Notes: a model not told the origin generated them from the letters alone. Shown: positions 27,412-36,414, counted from the first letter of the stretch. The stretch: 53,441 nucleotides of DNA from Pseudomonas sp. UBA5706 (GCF_002419965.1 NZ_DIHC01000051.1:422-53862), one strand, 5' to 3'. Program-made: numbers and translations.

Positions 27412-28663
27412 CTAACTACCAGGCATATTCACGTCACCACGGCGCGGCACTTTCGCCCATGCATGAGGTAGGCGAAGCAGGCTTCGACACAATCCGGCCC
27501 AGGTGGCCAGGCAGGCGATCGTCGACAAGATCAATGCCTCACCCAACCACCTGTGTGGCCTGTATGGGCGAGTGTTTCCTGTCCACTGTTTCGCCTCCAA
27601 TCGCTTTGCATAGCTCAGGCGCAAATGAGAGTTCAGGATGCCGGTCAATAGGACGATCACCCTAAGGTGATGACCAGGCTCGACACGCCGGATGAGAAGA
27701 CTGCCGCAATCAGGCATCCGATGAGCGTGATATAGGCGGGAAAGTAGAATAACGGCTTCAGGCAGTGATTAATCGCCATGTATGCCCAAACGTCGCGCAT
27801 CCTCCCTGGCTTGCTTAGCGCCCTCCAGCCGTTCGGATCACGACTTGTATTTCCCCTGTGGCCCAGCGCAGCCGTTGTCTATAGAGAGGAGTAAGCGTAT
27901 CGGGTATTTCGGTCACGGCTGGCGCTTTCGATTGAATGACATCATGGCCTGCCAACAGCAGTTCCATTGTCAGGTGGGTATCCTCGGTTATCGTGCTATC
28001 GCTGTAGCCCCCTATAGCCCGGACCGCCTCTGTCAGGAATACGCCCGCCGAGCCCGGGACCACGGGCAGCCATCGCAGTGCGCTGAGGACTCGGCGCTCG
28101 AGGTAGACGGTGGTTTCGAATTCGGTCACCTGAGCATTATGAATCCAGCCTCCACGTGTTCCTCCACCGGCTATCACGTGCCCTGCCACTGCCACTGCCA
28201 CTGCCGCTGCGCCTGCGCAAAGCAATGTCTTAGACAAGGAGGACAGCGTCCCGGGGAGGACCACCGTATCGGCATCAATGCAGGCGAATATGGGCGTATC
28301 GACCTCCTTGAGTCCCTTGTTCAGCGCTATCGCCTTCCCGCTATTGGCCATCGTCACAATTTGGAGTGGGTCGCCGTACGTCTCTCTCAGTTTATGCATG
28401 AGCGCCAGCGTACCGTCGGTCGAGCCGTCGTTGATGCAGATTACCCGGGATAAATGAACGTCGCGCGAGCCAAGGACGGCGACAACAGTTGCCTCCAGCA
28501 CCTTATCTTCATTGAAACAAGGGATTAACACGCAGATCTTTGGGGTGCTGCAGGATGCGTGATGAACATCGGGTAGCTTGAATGCCCAGAGCAGGAATAT
28601 CAGGTCCTGCACAATGACCAGGATAAACAGACACATCAGCGCGAACAGTGTGATTAAGAGCAT
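27412..28663 (-). pseudogene. Family 2 glycosyltransferase (PgaC/IcaA-like), two frameshifts
   Basis: Read across three frames, this locus encodes an almost full-length membrane GT2 of about 415 residues, like PNAG-synthase-type enzymes. Frame one starts at ATG 28663 after AGGAAGGGA. It has an N-terminal helix, I-P-C-F-N-E, D-D-type residues in C-I-D-A-D-T, T-E-D-T-H-L-T and Q-R-L-R-W, and stops at 27815. Shifting frame just there restores S-K-P-G-R-M-R-D-V-W-A-Y followed by a membrane helix to a stop at 27657. A second shift near 27660-27690 restores a further helix and the tail A-W-A-K-V-P-R-R-G, ending at 27412. The catalytic domain is intact but the C-terminal helices are out of frame. 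Sequencing error is possible, but two independent shifts favour a decaying gene. No pga/hms partners are nearby. Confidence 0.82.
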
Positions 28664-28843
28664 ACGTTCCCTTCCTGGGATGTGCATCTCATCCAAATTG
28701 AGATAACCGTATGATCAAGCACAGCAGGGGGCAGTAGCCCCGCCAGCGAGCGCCTGGGGTTTGCGGCACGCTCGGGTTTGATGGGCGCCGGCCTGGCCCT
28801 TGCATTTGCAAACGCATTCGTGAGACGTCGTCAGTACCTAAAG

Positions 28844-28870
28844 AAAAGCCCGTTACGATGAGGGGCTTTT
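28844..28870 (-). terminator. Terminator for the DUF4404 gene
   Basis: AAAAGCCC/GGGCTTTT arms with an 11-base loop. Read on the minus strand the hairpin ends GGGCTTTTCTTT, about 23 bp past the DUF4404 stop. The rest of 28664-28843 shows no convincing gene. Confidence 0.75.
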
Positions 28871-28893
28871 TCGTTCTGTCCAGCGTGGGCTCT

Positions 28894-29157
28894 TTAGATC
28901 CCTATATTGCCCAGTGTCTGCACGATATTGCGCAGGGTCCCGGCGATGGTCGGGTGTTCGACCTCAAAGCGTTCGACCGCCAGATTCACGCCGTCGGCCA
29001 GGCTGGTGTCATGAGTAGCGGTCTCCAGTGCGATCTGCGCTTGAATCTGGGTGATCAGTTCGTTCAAGTGCACGCGTTCTTCTTCAGTCAGCGGCGGGTT
29101 TTGGTCCAGTTGCTCGCGCAAGGTCTGGAGTTGTGCTTGCAGTTCGCTGGCGGGCAT
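28894..29157 (-). CDS. DUF4404 family small protein
   Basis: An 87-residue acidic, helical protein recognised as DUF4404 from its layout: E-L-Q-A-Q-L-Q-T-L-R-E-Q-L near the start, L-T-E-E-E-R middle, and a C-terminal F-E-V-E-H-P-T-I-A-G-T-L-R-N-I motif. No signal peptide and no catalytic residues are apparent. Function is unknown for the family. The gene stands alone and has its own terminator. Confidence 0.8.
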   Translation of the reverse strand: MPASELQAQLQTLREQLDQNPPLTEEERVHLNELITQIQAQIALETATHDTSLADGVNLAVERFEVEHPTIAGTLRNIVQTLGNIGI

Positions 29158-29265
29158 AGGGTGCTTCCTTCATTGATAGTCTCGACATGGACCGCAATGC
29201 GTGGGCAAAGGTCCTTATCGGGTAAGACTAATCCACTATGGAGCAGCGTGCATGATGCTGATCAA

Positions 29266-29901
29266 TCAAGGCTTTTCGGTCTTCAGGCGGCGCAGCGCAA
29301 TGTCCGCCAGGCACGATTCCAGGTCTGCCAGATGATCGATGACCGAATGCGCTCCGGCAGCGTACAGCTCCAGGGTCGCGCGGCCCCGCAGGCGCTCGCG
29401 TTGCAGATCGCTCAGTGCCTCCCACTGCGTCGGGGATCGCCCACACAGTGGGCCACAGGATGCCAGGCCGATCGTCCACACACCCGCGTTCAGCCCGGCC
29501 ATGAGCAGGCGAGGATCGCCGCTGACCAATACACAACCGTCAAGGTGGGCAACGTTCAGGCCCATCAATGCCTGCCAGCAGGCGTCCGGAGCGGGCCAAC
29601 GACTGTTTGGAGCCGGGCTGCCCACCACCAGGCCTTCGAGCGAGATCGCCAGTTGGTGGGCGATGCTGACCGGGTATTCCTCTATCCAGGCGCAGGGAAT
29701 ACCTCGCTGCTTCAGATTCTTTAACGCGTCGAGAGCGCCGGGTGTCGGCGTGGTAAAGCGCTGCATATCCTCGGACAGGAATGATTTTCCATCGCTGCTG
29801 CGCACGGTACGCACCTGTGCGCCGAAATCGACCAGGCAGCCACTCAGGCCAAAGAGCACGGCAGTGAACGACGGGGCTTGCACGGCGACGGGGGCGAGCA
29901 T
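29266..29901 (-). CDS. HAD-superfamily phosphonatase-like protein lacking the nucleophile
   Basis: About 211 residues from the ATG at 29901, chosen because GAGAGGGA lies just upstream; an ATG at 29916 gives five more. The fold follows phosphonoacetaldehyde hydrolase-like HAD proteins: opening strand V-L-F-G-L-S-G-C-L-V-D-F-G and late loop S-G-D-P-R-L-L-M-A-G-L-N-A-G-V-W-T-I-G-L. Family members normally have D-x-D/A in the first strand, but here Asp nucleophile and general acid are Gly and Ser. The acidic pair of the late loop is also reduced to one Asp. It is therefore probably not a classical phosphatase and may be a regulator or binding protein. It is divergent from mlaA, a conserved Pseudomonas neighbourhood. 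Confidence 0.78.
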   Translation of the reverse strand: MLAPVAVQAPSFTAVLFGLSGCLVDFGAQVRTVRSSDGKSFLSEDMQRFTTPTPGALDALKNLKQRGIPCAWIEEYPVSIAHQLAISLEGLVVGSPAPNSRWPAPDACWQALMGLNVAHLDGCVLVSGDPRLLMAGLNAGVWTIGLASCGPLCGRSPTQWEALSDLQRERLRGRATLELYAAGAHSVIDHLADLESCLADIALRRLKTEKP

Positions 29902-30116
29902 GGAATTCCCTCTCAAACGGCTGATCCAATGCCAGTGACGCTAAGGGAATCCCATGACAAAGCGATGACTTAAGCGTGACATCGTCAGCGACGATTAACC
30001 GCTGACAAACGTGCGACGCTTTTGAGCGACGTAAATATTTACAGAAGGCTTTATACTCTGGCCTTTGGTTTGAGGGCGTAGCGCCCGCTTCATCACTTTG
30101 ACTGGGAGTCCCAGCT

Positions 30117-30818
30117 ATGCCCGTGACCGGTGCAGGCTTTATCAATCGTCTGGCTCGAACGTGTTTTTGGGCCGGTCTTGCCTTGGTGCCAATGGCCACT
30201 CAGGCCGCTGAAGAAGACCCATGGGAAGGCGTCAACCGCGCCATCTTTCGTTTCAACGACACCGTCGACACCTATGCGTTGAAACCCATTGCCCAAGGTT
30301 ATGAGTTCATCACGCCGCAGTTTCTTGAAGACGGCATTCATAACATGTTCAAGAACATTGGCGAGGTGACCAACTTTGCCAACGACGTGCTGCAGGCCAA
30401 GCCTGAGGCCGCGGGTGTGGATACCGCACGCCTGATCTTCAACACCACCTTCGGTTTGCTGGGGTTCTTCGATGTCGGCACCAAGATGGGCCTGCAGCGC
30501 AATGACGAAGACTTTGGCCAGACCCTCGGCCATTGGGGCGTGGAAAGCGGTCCGTTCGTCATGCTGCCGTTCTTCGGCCCAAGTACCGTGCGTGACGCCT
30601 TTGCCAAGTACCCGGACACCTACACCCAGCCGTACCGTTACGTCGATTACGTGCCGACCCGCAACACGGCGTTTGGCGTGAGTGTGGTAGACACCCGTGC
30701 AAGCTTGCTGTCGGCTGAAAAGCTTATCAACGGCGACAAGTACATCTTCATTCGTAACGCCTACCTGCAGAACCGGGAATTCAAGGTCAAGGATGGCAAG
30801 GTCGTTGACGATTTCTGA
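30117..30818 (+). CDS. mlaA: MlaA/VacJ outer-membrane lipid asymmetry protein, non-lipoprotein form
   Basis: MlaA removes mislocalised phospholipids from the outer leaflet of the outer membrane and passes them to MlaC. This 233-residue protein has the family core: D-P-W-E-G-V-N-R at the mature start, R-L-I-F-N-T-T-F-G-L-L-G-F-F-D-V, D-F-G-Q-T-L-G-H-W-G and G-P-F-V-M-L-P-F-F-G-P. Enterobacterial MlaA is a lipoprotein, but here the signal peptide ends A-T-Q-A-A-E-E-D with no Cys and no lipobox, implying signal peptidase I cleavage. No other mla genes are nearby. A strong terminator follows. Confidence 0.93.
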   Translation: MPVTGAGFINRLARTCFWAGLALVPMATQAAEEDPWEGVNRAIFRFNDTVDTYALKPIAQGYEFITPQFLEDGIHNMFKNIGEVTNFANDVLQAKPEAAGVDTARLIFNTTFGLLGFFDVGTKMGLQRNDEDFGQTLGHWGVESGPFVMLPFFGPSTVRDAFAKYPDTYTQPYRYVDYVPTRNTAFGVSVVDTRASLLSAEKLINGDKYIFIRNAYLQNREFKVKDGKVVDDF

Positions 30819-30845
30819 GTCGACGCCGCGTTACGCAGAAGCAAC

Positions 30846-30876
30846 AAAGGCGACTTTCCGGTCGCCTTTGTTTTTT
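30846..30876 (+). terminator. Rho-independent terminator after mlaA
   Basis: Perfect 9-bp stem AAAGGCGAC/GTCGCCTTT with a 6-base loop followed by GTTTTTT. The A-rich 5' arm may also serve the convergent PilZ gene. Confidence 0.92.
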
Positions 30877-30916
30877 CAGCACGCTTAAAAATCGTGAAGC
30901 CATTCGCCAATGGATA

Positions 30917-31216
30917 TCACTTCATTGTCAGAATAGTCAGCCCCAGCTTCTGTTCCCCGCCGTCCAGATCGGCGATCCACACCACTTCGGTATCGGCCTC
31001 CAGCCCTTTGAGCGCGGCGTGTTCGGACTCGATCCGCACACTCAGCCGGTCGCCGACCTTGAACGAGCGGGGCGCCTGTATTTGCATGCCCGAGCTGGAT
31101 AAATCCACGCAAACGGCCGGGATAATCTGGCCTGCATAAATCAGGCTGATGTCCGCGTCGACCCGCATGCGGATGTAATCTCGTTTCTCTGCGTAGTCGC
31201 GATCGAGCTGGCCCAT
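30917..31216 (-). CDS. Single-domain PilZ protein
   Basis: A 99-residue stand-alone PilZ c-di-GMP receptor. It contains the R-D-Y-I-R motif near residues 12-16 and D-L-S-S-S-G-M-Q-I near 38, matching R-x-x-x-R and (D/N)-x-S-x-x-G, both required for ligand binding. AAGGA lies before the ATG. It faces mlaA and is divergent from the RssB-like gene. Its effector partner is not apparent. Confidence 0.9.
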   Translation of the reverse strand: MGQLDRDYAEKRDYIRMRVDADISLIYAGQIIPAVCVDLSSSGMQIQAPRSFKVGDRLSVRIESEHAALKGLEADTEVVWIADLDGGEQKLGLTILTMK

Positions 31217-31484
31217 GGTGCATCCTTCATTTTTGTTGCTGATTTAAAGGTTCTTATAACTCCGGGCGATTTGTGATGTAAAGACGTTGGCCGACCGCTG
31301 GAGCACGCTTGAAACACCCGGCGGATGGGAGTACCGTCTGCGCCTTGAAGGGCACCTCTGATAAGCGCAGCGTTGGACCAAAAGTCCGCTACCTTTGACG
31401 CAGAGAGGCTAGAAGCGAATCCAGTATGCAGCCCGGACAGAATCCCGGCGTATACGCCAACCTAATCTGGCGCCGTTTGCCCAC

Positions 31485-32666
31485 ATGCAAAAAACCAGTG
31501 CCACGCTGCTGATTATCGATGACGACGAAGTGGTGCGCGCGAGTCTTGCGGCCTACTTGGAAGACAGTGGGTTTAGCGTCTTGCAGGCCAGCAATGGCCT
31601 GCAAGGTCTACAGACCTTCGAGCAGAAACAGCCTGATCTTGTGATCTGCGACCTGCGCATGCCTCAAGTGGGCGGCTTGGAGCTTATCCGTCAAGTGACC
31701 AGCCTTGCGCCGCAGACCCCGGTGATCGTGGTCTCGGGCGCAGGCGTCATGAGCGATGCTGTTGAAGCGTTGCGTCTTGGTGCGGCCGATTACCTGATCA
31801 AACCGCTGGAAGACCTCGCCGTGCTCGAACATTCGGTCAAGCGAGCGCTGGACCGTGCGCGGTTGTTGCAGGAGAACCAGCTGTACCGCCAGAAACTCGA
31901 GACCGCCAACCGCGAGCTCGAAGCCAGCCTGCATCTGCTGCAGGAGGATCAGGACGCCGGTCGTCAGGTGCAGATGAACATGCTGCCGACCAACCCCTGG
32001 GCTATTGATTCGTTCGAATTCGAGCACGAAATCATTCCGTCGCTGTATCTCTCGGGTGATTTCGTGGACTACTTCCGCGTCGATGAGCGTCGGGTCGCGT
32101 TTTACCTTGCCGACGTTTCAGGACACGGGGCGTCATCCGCATTCATCACCGTATTGCTGAAGTTCATGACCACGCGCTTGCTGTTCGAATCAAAGCGCGG
32201 CGGCACCTTGCCCGAATTCAAGCCTTCCGAGGTGCTGGGGCACATCAACCGGGGTCTGATCAGCTGCAAGCTGGGCAAGCATGTGACGATGGTCGGCGGG
32301 GTGATCGATGAGCAGAGCGGCAAGTTGACCTACAGCGTAGGCGGGCATTTACCGCTTCCTGTGCTGTATACGCCGGGCGAAACCCGCTATCTGGAAGGCC
32401 GTGGTTTGCCGGTGGGGCTGTTTAATGAAGCGACTTATTCGGACCACGTCCTTGATCTGCCCGAATCTTTCAGTCTGACCCTGCTGTCTGATGGCATTCT
32501 GGACCTGTTACCCGGTGATACACTCAAAGAGAAAGAAGCCAACTTGCCTGAATTGGTGAAAGCGGCGGGCGGCAGCCTGGATGGTCTGCGGCGTAAGTTT
32601 GGATTGGCCACACTCGGGGAGATGCCGGATGATATCGCCTTGCTAGTGTTGAGCAGGAACCTTTAA
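31485..32666 (+). CDS. rssB: RssB-like response regulator with PP2C phosphatase output
   Basis: A 393-residue regulator. The receiver domain (about 7-120) has D12-D13-D14, phospho-acceptor D56 and K in Y-L-I-K-P. A coiled-coil linker near 125-155 leads to a PPM/PP2C-type Ser/Thr phosphatase domain with Y-L-S-G-D-F-V-D-Y-F, A-D-V-S-G-H-G and M-P-D-D-I-A. It is RssB-like in the receiver, but in E. coli RssB the phosphatase domain is degenerate, whereas the acidic metal ligands here look intact. Its stop overlaps the next start (TAATG), so it probably dephosphorylates that STAS partner in a partner-switch controlling a sigma factor. That function is inferred. Confidence 0.88.
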   Translation: MQKTSATLLIIDDDEVVRASLAAYLEDSGFSVLQASNGLQGLQTFEQKQPDLVICDLRMPQVGGLELIRQVTSLAPQTPVIVVSGAGVMSDAVEALRLGAADYLIKPLEDLAVLEHSVKRALDRARLLQENQLYRQKLETANRELEASLHLLQEDQDAGRQVQMNMLPTNPWAIDSFEFEHEIIPSLYLSGDFVDYFRVDERRVAFYLADVSGHGASSAFITVLLKFMTTRLLFESKRGGTLPEFKPSEVLGHINRGLISCKLGKHVTMVGGVIDEQSGKLTYSVGGHLPLPVLYTPGETRYLEGRGLPVGLFNEATYSDHVLDLPESFSLTLLSDGILDLLPGDTLKEKEANLPELVKAAGGSLDGLRRKFGLATLGEMPDDIALLVLSRNL

Positions 32667-33148
32667 TGAGTACCGGTAGAATCCAGTTTGCCGAGCAAGA
32701 TGGCACCTTCGTCCTGAAGTTCGTGGGTGAAGTGCGCCTGACTCTTTGCTCGGCGTTGGATGCGACGATCGAACGGATCTTCACCTCGATGAATTTTTCG
32801 ACCGTGGTGATCGATCTGACTGAAACCCGAAGCATTGACAGCACCACCTTGGGCCTGCTTGCCAAGTTGTCGATTCTGTCGCGGCAGAAAGCCGGGCTGT
32901 TGCCCACCGTCGTGACGACCCACGAGGACATCACGCGGCTATTGCAGTCGATGGGTTTCGATCAGGTGTTCAATATCGTGGGTCGGCCGATCCCGCGCCC
33001 GGAGACGCTGAGCGACCTGCCGTCGCAGGACCAGTGCGAGGATGTGGTCAAGGCCAAGGTACTGGAAGCGCACAAGATTCTGATGGGTCTCAATGACTCC
33101 AATCGCGAAGCCTTTCGCGATTTGGTCAACGCCCTTGAGCATCGATAA
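32666..33148 (+). CDS. STAS-domain anti-sigma factor antagonist (RssC-like)
   Basis: A 160-residue protein whose first 100 residues form a STAS domain. The SpoIIAA-type phosphorylation loop appears as I-D-S-T-T-L-G, with S59 at the expected phospho-site. A C-terminal helical extension of about 55 residues is extra. Translation is coupled to rssB by a TAATG overlap. The pair matches the P. aeruginosa gene pair assigned to general stress (RpoS) control; the cognate anti-sigma kinase is not in the window. Confidence 0.85.
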   Translation: MSTGRIQFAEQDGTFVLKFVGEVRLTLCSALDATIERIFTSMNFSTVVIDLTETRSIDSTTLGLLAKLSILSRQKAGLLPTVVTTHEDITRLLQSMGFDQVFNIVGRPIPRPETLSDLPSQDQCEDVVKAKVLEAHKILMGLNDSNREAFRDLVNALEHR

Positions 33149-33185
33149 GCTAAATCGTTAACTGCCAACACGAATCGCGAGCATG

Positions 33186-33220
33186 AAAAAGGGCGGCACC
33201 GGTCAGGTGCCGCCCTTTTT
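33186..33220. terminator. Bidirectional terminator between the STAS gene and tal
   Basis: A perfect 15-bp inverted repeat AAAAAGGGCGGCACC/GGTGCCGCCCTTTTT with a 5-base loop. The run of A at one side and T at the other lets it end both converging transcripts. It is the strongest hairpin found in the window. Confidence 0.95.
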
Positions 33221-33225
33221 GCGTT

Positions 33226-34152
33226 TTACTTCTTGGCGCTGAGCAATGCTTCGAGTTTTTCCTGGTCGCGAGCGAACTGACGAATGCCCTCGGCCAGTTT
33301 CTCGGTGGCCATGGCGTCTTCGTTGGACGCCCAGCGGAACTGGCTTTCGTCCAGCTTCTGGCGTGGTTCACCGCCATTGCCTGGCTTGAGTTTCCGAGTC
33401 AGCGTACCGTTGTCTTCCGAAAGCTTTTGCAGCAATTCGGTACTGATGGTCAAGCGATCGCAGCCTGCCAGCTCTTCGATCTGGCTCAGGTTACGGAAGC
33501 TGGCGCCCATGACCACAGTCTTGTAGTCATTGGCCTTGTAATAGTTATAGATGCGGGTCACGGACTTCACGCCCGGGTCCTCGGCCCCTACGTATTCCTT
33601 GCCTTCGGCCTTCTTGTACCAGTCGTAGATACGACCCACGAATGGCGAAATCAGGAACACGCCAGCGTCGGCGCAAGCTTGTGCCTGGGCGAAGGAAAAC
33701 AGCAGGGTCAGGTTGCACTGGATGCCATTCCTTTCCAGTTGCTCGGCAGCCTTGATGCCTTCCCAGGTCGACGCCAGCTTGATGAGGATCCGATCACGGC
33801 CAATGCCGAAGTCTTCATACAAGCCCACCAGACGTTCGGCGCGCGCGATACAGGCCTTGGTGTCGAAGGAGAGGCGTGCATCCACTTCGGTGGAAACACG
33901 GCCTGGCACCACTTTGAGGATTTCGCGACCAATGGCGACGGCAAAACGGTCGCTGGCCAGATCGATATCGCCCTCTGCACCGCTGAAGGCTTCCTTGAGG
34001 CGGTCAGCGTTGCTGTCATTCGAGCCTGCCTTGAGCAACAAGGAAGGGTTGGTAGTGGCATCAACCGGCTTGAGCTTTTCAATGGCGGCGAAATCGCCGG
34101 TGTCGGCGACCACGGTAGTGAACTGTTTGAGTTGTTCCAGCTTGGAAGTCAT
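33226..34152 (-). CDS. tal: Transaldolase
   Basis: Transaldolase moves a dihydroxyacetone unit between sugar phosphates in the pentose phosphate pathway. This is the TalB-like type (308 residues). Schiff-base lysine K125 lies in R-I-L-I-K-L-A-S-T-W-E-G, with D17 and E89 (S-T-E-V-D) as the other catalytic residues. The opening V-D-A-T-T-N-P-S-L is canonical. It converges with the STAS gene across a bidirectional terminator. Upstream is a 450-bp gap to the divergent dusA. Confidence 0.97.
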   Translation of the reverse strand: MTSKLEQLKQFTTVVADTGDFAAIEKLKPVDATTNPSLLLKAGSNDSNADRLKEAFSGAEGDIDLASDRFAVAIGREILKVVPGRVSTEVDARLSFDTKACIARAERLVGLYEDFGIGRDRILIKLASTWEGIKAAEQLERNGIQCNLTLLFSFAQAQACADAGVFLISPFVGRIYDWYKKAEGKEYVGAEDPGVKSVTRIYNYYKANDYKTVVMGASFRNLSQIEELAGCDRLTISTELLQKLSEDNGTLTRKLKPGNGGEPRQKLDESQFRWASNEDAMATEKLAEGIRQFARDQEKLEALLSAKK

Positions 34153-34605
34153 GAGCGTGCTCTATCCTGTGGGTTTGACGACATTACCCGAGCGCCGCCG
34201 GTCACTCAAGGGCGCAAACCGCAACAGATACGCTGAGTTAGACGCCTGCGTTTGCGCAAACAGCAGACCTGCAGTTCAGCCACCAACCGGCGCGACATGA
34301 GATTTTTTTCAGTCTTTGCGGGTTCGTGATCATCGGTTCCCGAGGAGGGCGGATACTCGATCCAGACTGGTTTGAGCATGGACGGCATCAGTCGTTCCCG
34401 CAACCGTCATCTATCGTCGCTCTGACATGCCATGCGAAGCGCGGCAGTGGCTGACAGGTATAACCGACGACGGCAGGCAGGCATCTACTGCTTCGGGCGT
34501 CGCGGCTGATGCCCGCACTGGCGCGGGGTGTACAGGGATCTTCTACAGCGCAATCGTCCAAGCTGGTAAACTGCGCGCCCATCACGCCTGACCTGCCGAT
34601 CGCAC
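34153..34605. other. Intergenic region between tal and dusA
   Basis: I see no gene, RNA or repeat in these 453 bases. A possible extended -10 element, TGGTAAACT at 34564-34572, lies 34 bp before the dusA start without a clear -35. Small open frames on both strands have no ribosome-binding sites or recognisable content. Confidence 0.5.
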
Positions 34606-35616
34606 ATGTTGCCCATGACCACTCCACGTACCGCCAGCCCGCCCGCCGAACCTTCCCATCGCTTTTCCGTTGCCCCCATGATGGATTGGACCGATCGCCA
34701 TTGCCGGTTTTTCCTGCGTTTGCTGTCCAGGCATGCGCTGCTGTACACCGAAATGGTTACCACGGGTGCATTGCTGCATGGCGATGCCGAGCGTTTCCTG
34801 CGCCACGATCAGACCGAACATCCACTGGCGTTGCAGTTGGGAGGCAGCAATCCGGCAGACCTTGCGGCCTGTGCGCGCCTGGCGCAAGCGGCAGGTTATG
34901 ACGAGGTCAATCTGAACGTCGGCTGCCCCAGTGATCGGGTGCAGAACAATATGATCGGCGCAGTATTGATGGGGCATCCGCAACGGGTTGCCGATTGCGT
35001 CAAGGCCATGCGCGATGCGGTGTCGATCCCGGTGACCGTCAAGCACCGGATCGGCATCAATGGCCGTGACAGTTACGAACAGCTCTGCGAATTCGTCGCT
35101 ACCGTACGCGACGCAGGCTGCACGCGTTTTACCGTGCACGCGCGGATCGCCATTCTCGAAGGCCTGTCGCCGAAGGAAAACCGTGACGTTCCGCCGTTGC
35201 GCTATGACGTTGCGGCGCAGCTCAAGCAGGATTTCCCGGACCTTGAGTTCGTCCTTAACGGCGGCATCAAGACCCTTGAGCAGTGCCGGGATCACCTGCA
35301 GACTTTCGACGGCGTGATGCTGGGTCGCGAGGCCTATCACAACCCGTACCTGCTGGCCGAAGTCGACCGCGAACTGTTTGGCACCAGCGCTGCCCAGATC
35401 ACTCGCGCCGAGGCAATCGCTCAACTGCGCCCCTATGTCGAAGCCCATCTGCGTGACGGTGGCGCAATGCACCACATCACCCGCCACGTGCTCGGCTTGG
35501 GCACCGGTTTCCCAGGCGCGCGCAAATTCCGCCAATTGCTGTCAGTTGACATTCACAAGACTGACGATCCGATAGGGTTGCTGGATAAGGCGGGGCAGTT
35601 ACTGGAGGGGCGGTGA
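34606..35616 (+). CDS. dusA: tRNA-dihydrouridine synthase A
   Basis: DusA is an FMN enzyme that reduces uridines in the tRNA D-loop (U20/U20a). The 336-residue protein shows V-A-P-M-M-D-W-T-D, catalytic C107 in N-V-G-C-P-S-D-R-V-Q, and V-K-H-R-I-G-I and V-H-A-R strands typical of the DusA subgroup. It ends with the helical tRNA-binding domain. The ATG at 34606 or the one at 34615 could start; neither has a good ribosome-binding site. Confidence 0.93.
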   Translation: MLPMTTPRTASPPAEPSHRFSVAPMMDWTDRHCRFFLRLLSRHALLYTEMVTTGALLHGDAERFLRHDQTEHPLALQLGGSNPADLAACARLAQAAGYDEVNLNVGCPSDRVQNNMIGAVLMGHPQRVADCVKAMRDAVSIPVTVKHRIGINGRDSYEQLCEFVATVRDAGCTRFTVHARIAILEGLSPKENRDVPPLRYDVAAQLKQDFPDLEFVLNGGIKTLEQCRDHLQTFDGVMLGREAYHNPYLLAEVDRELFGTSAAQITRAEAIAQLRPYVEAHLRDGGAMHHITRHVLGLGTGFPGARKFRQLLSVDIHKTDDPIGLLDKAGQLLEGR

Positions 35617-35683
35617 GTCTTCAGTCGCCTCTGAATGCCGTGACGGTAGGTTTCGTCCTCACCGGATCCGCCCCATCAACCGT

Positions 35684-36127
35684 TCACTTCGCCGCCCGAT
35701 CCAGATAATCGCAAAAATGCTCCCGCGCTTGGTCTTCAGTCGTGTACAGCCCGGCCTGGGTGACGAAGGTCATGGTGACCTTCGAGCCACGTCCGGCTTT
35801 TTCCACCAGCGCATTGAGCGGTGCGATCTTGCTGGAGCTGACTTGTTGATAAACGTTGATGATGCCGCTTTCAGGATTGGAAACCTTCATTTGAAAGCCT
35901 TCGGTCGTCAGTATGCTGTTGACGTTCTTGAAGGCTCTTTTGTATGAGGTGTCGGGCAGATAGGCGTAAGTGGTAAAGCTTTTGCCGACCAGGATGTTGC
36001 CGTCGGTGCGGAAATTGTCGAAACACTGGCGCCCCGTGGGTTGAGAGGCGCAACCGTGGAGCATGGCGGCGACGAGAAAGGCGAGGGTGATGCGTTTTGC
36101 CACAATCATGACGGGCTGCTGTGTCAT
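35684..36127 (-). CDS. Small putative lipoprotein
   Basis: A 147-residue protein with a type II signal: K-R-I-T-L-A-F-L-V-A-A-M-L-H-G-C, the L-H-G-C lipobox with Cys near position 26. I start at ATG 36127 with GGAG upstream; an ATG at 36109 is also possible, and the frame is open further upstream. The mature part has no recognised domain but includes two more Cys and a beta-rich segment (S-K-V-T-M-T-F-V-T). The residue after Cys is Ala, not Asp, so Lol-dependent outer-membrane placement is likely. Confidence 0.72.
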   Translation of the reverse strand: MTQQPVMIVAKRITLAFLVAAMLHGCASQPTGRQCFDNFRTDGNILVGKSFTTYAYLPDTSYKRAFKNVNSILTTEGFQMKVSNPESGIINVYQQVSSSKIAPLNALVEKAGRGSKVTMTFVTQAGLYTTEDQAREHFCDYLDRAAK

Positions 36128-36414
36128 GCCGATTGCTCCGTACTTCCTGTCTGGATGGTAGGCGAACGTCCGCCGACGGTCGCTTGATACTGGGCCTGTG
36201 ATGCAGCGTGCACAGGGCATCCTACAAGCTTTTACCTGGCCGGGCGACTCCCTGCTCGACGGCGGCCGACGCCCTGACGAGAACCGTCATTGTCGGCCCT
36301 TTCTTGCGTATCGGCCCGCCCGCTATGATAGCCGGGATGTGTGAAGCGGCTCGGGTGTTGGCAGTTCGGTCTCGGGGCGCCTCAACAATAACGAAAACAT
36401 CACAGGAGTCATCG

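Noticed and set aside
28708..28859. Plus-strand stretch reading G-F-A-A-R-S-G-L-M-G-A-G-L-A-L-A-F-A-N with a stop at 28857
   Set aside because: It looks like the end of a membrane protein but has no start, and overlaps the DUF4404 terminator; too short to call a remnant.
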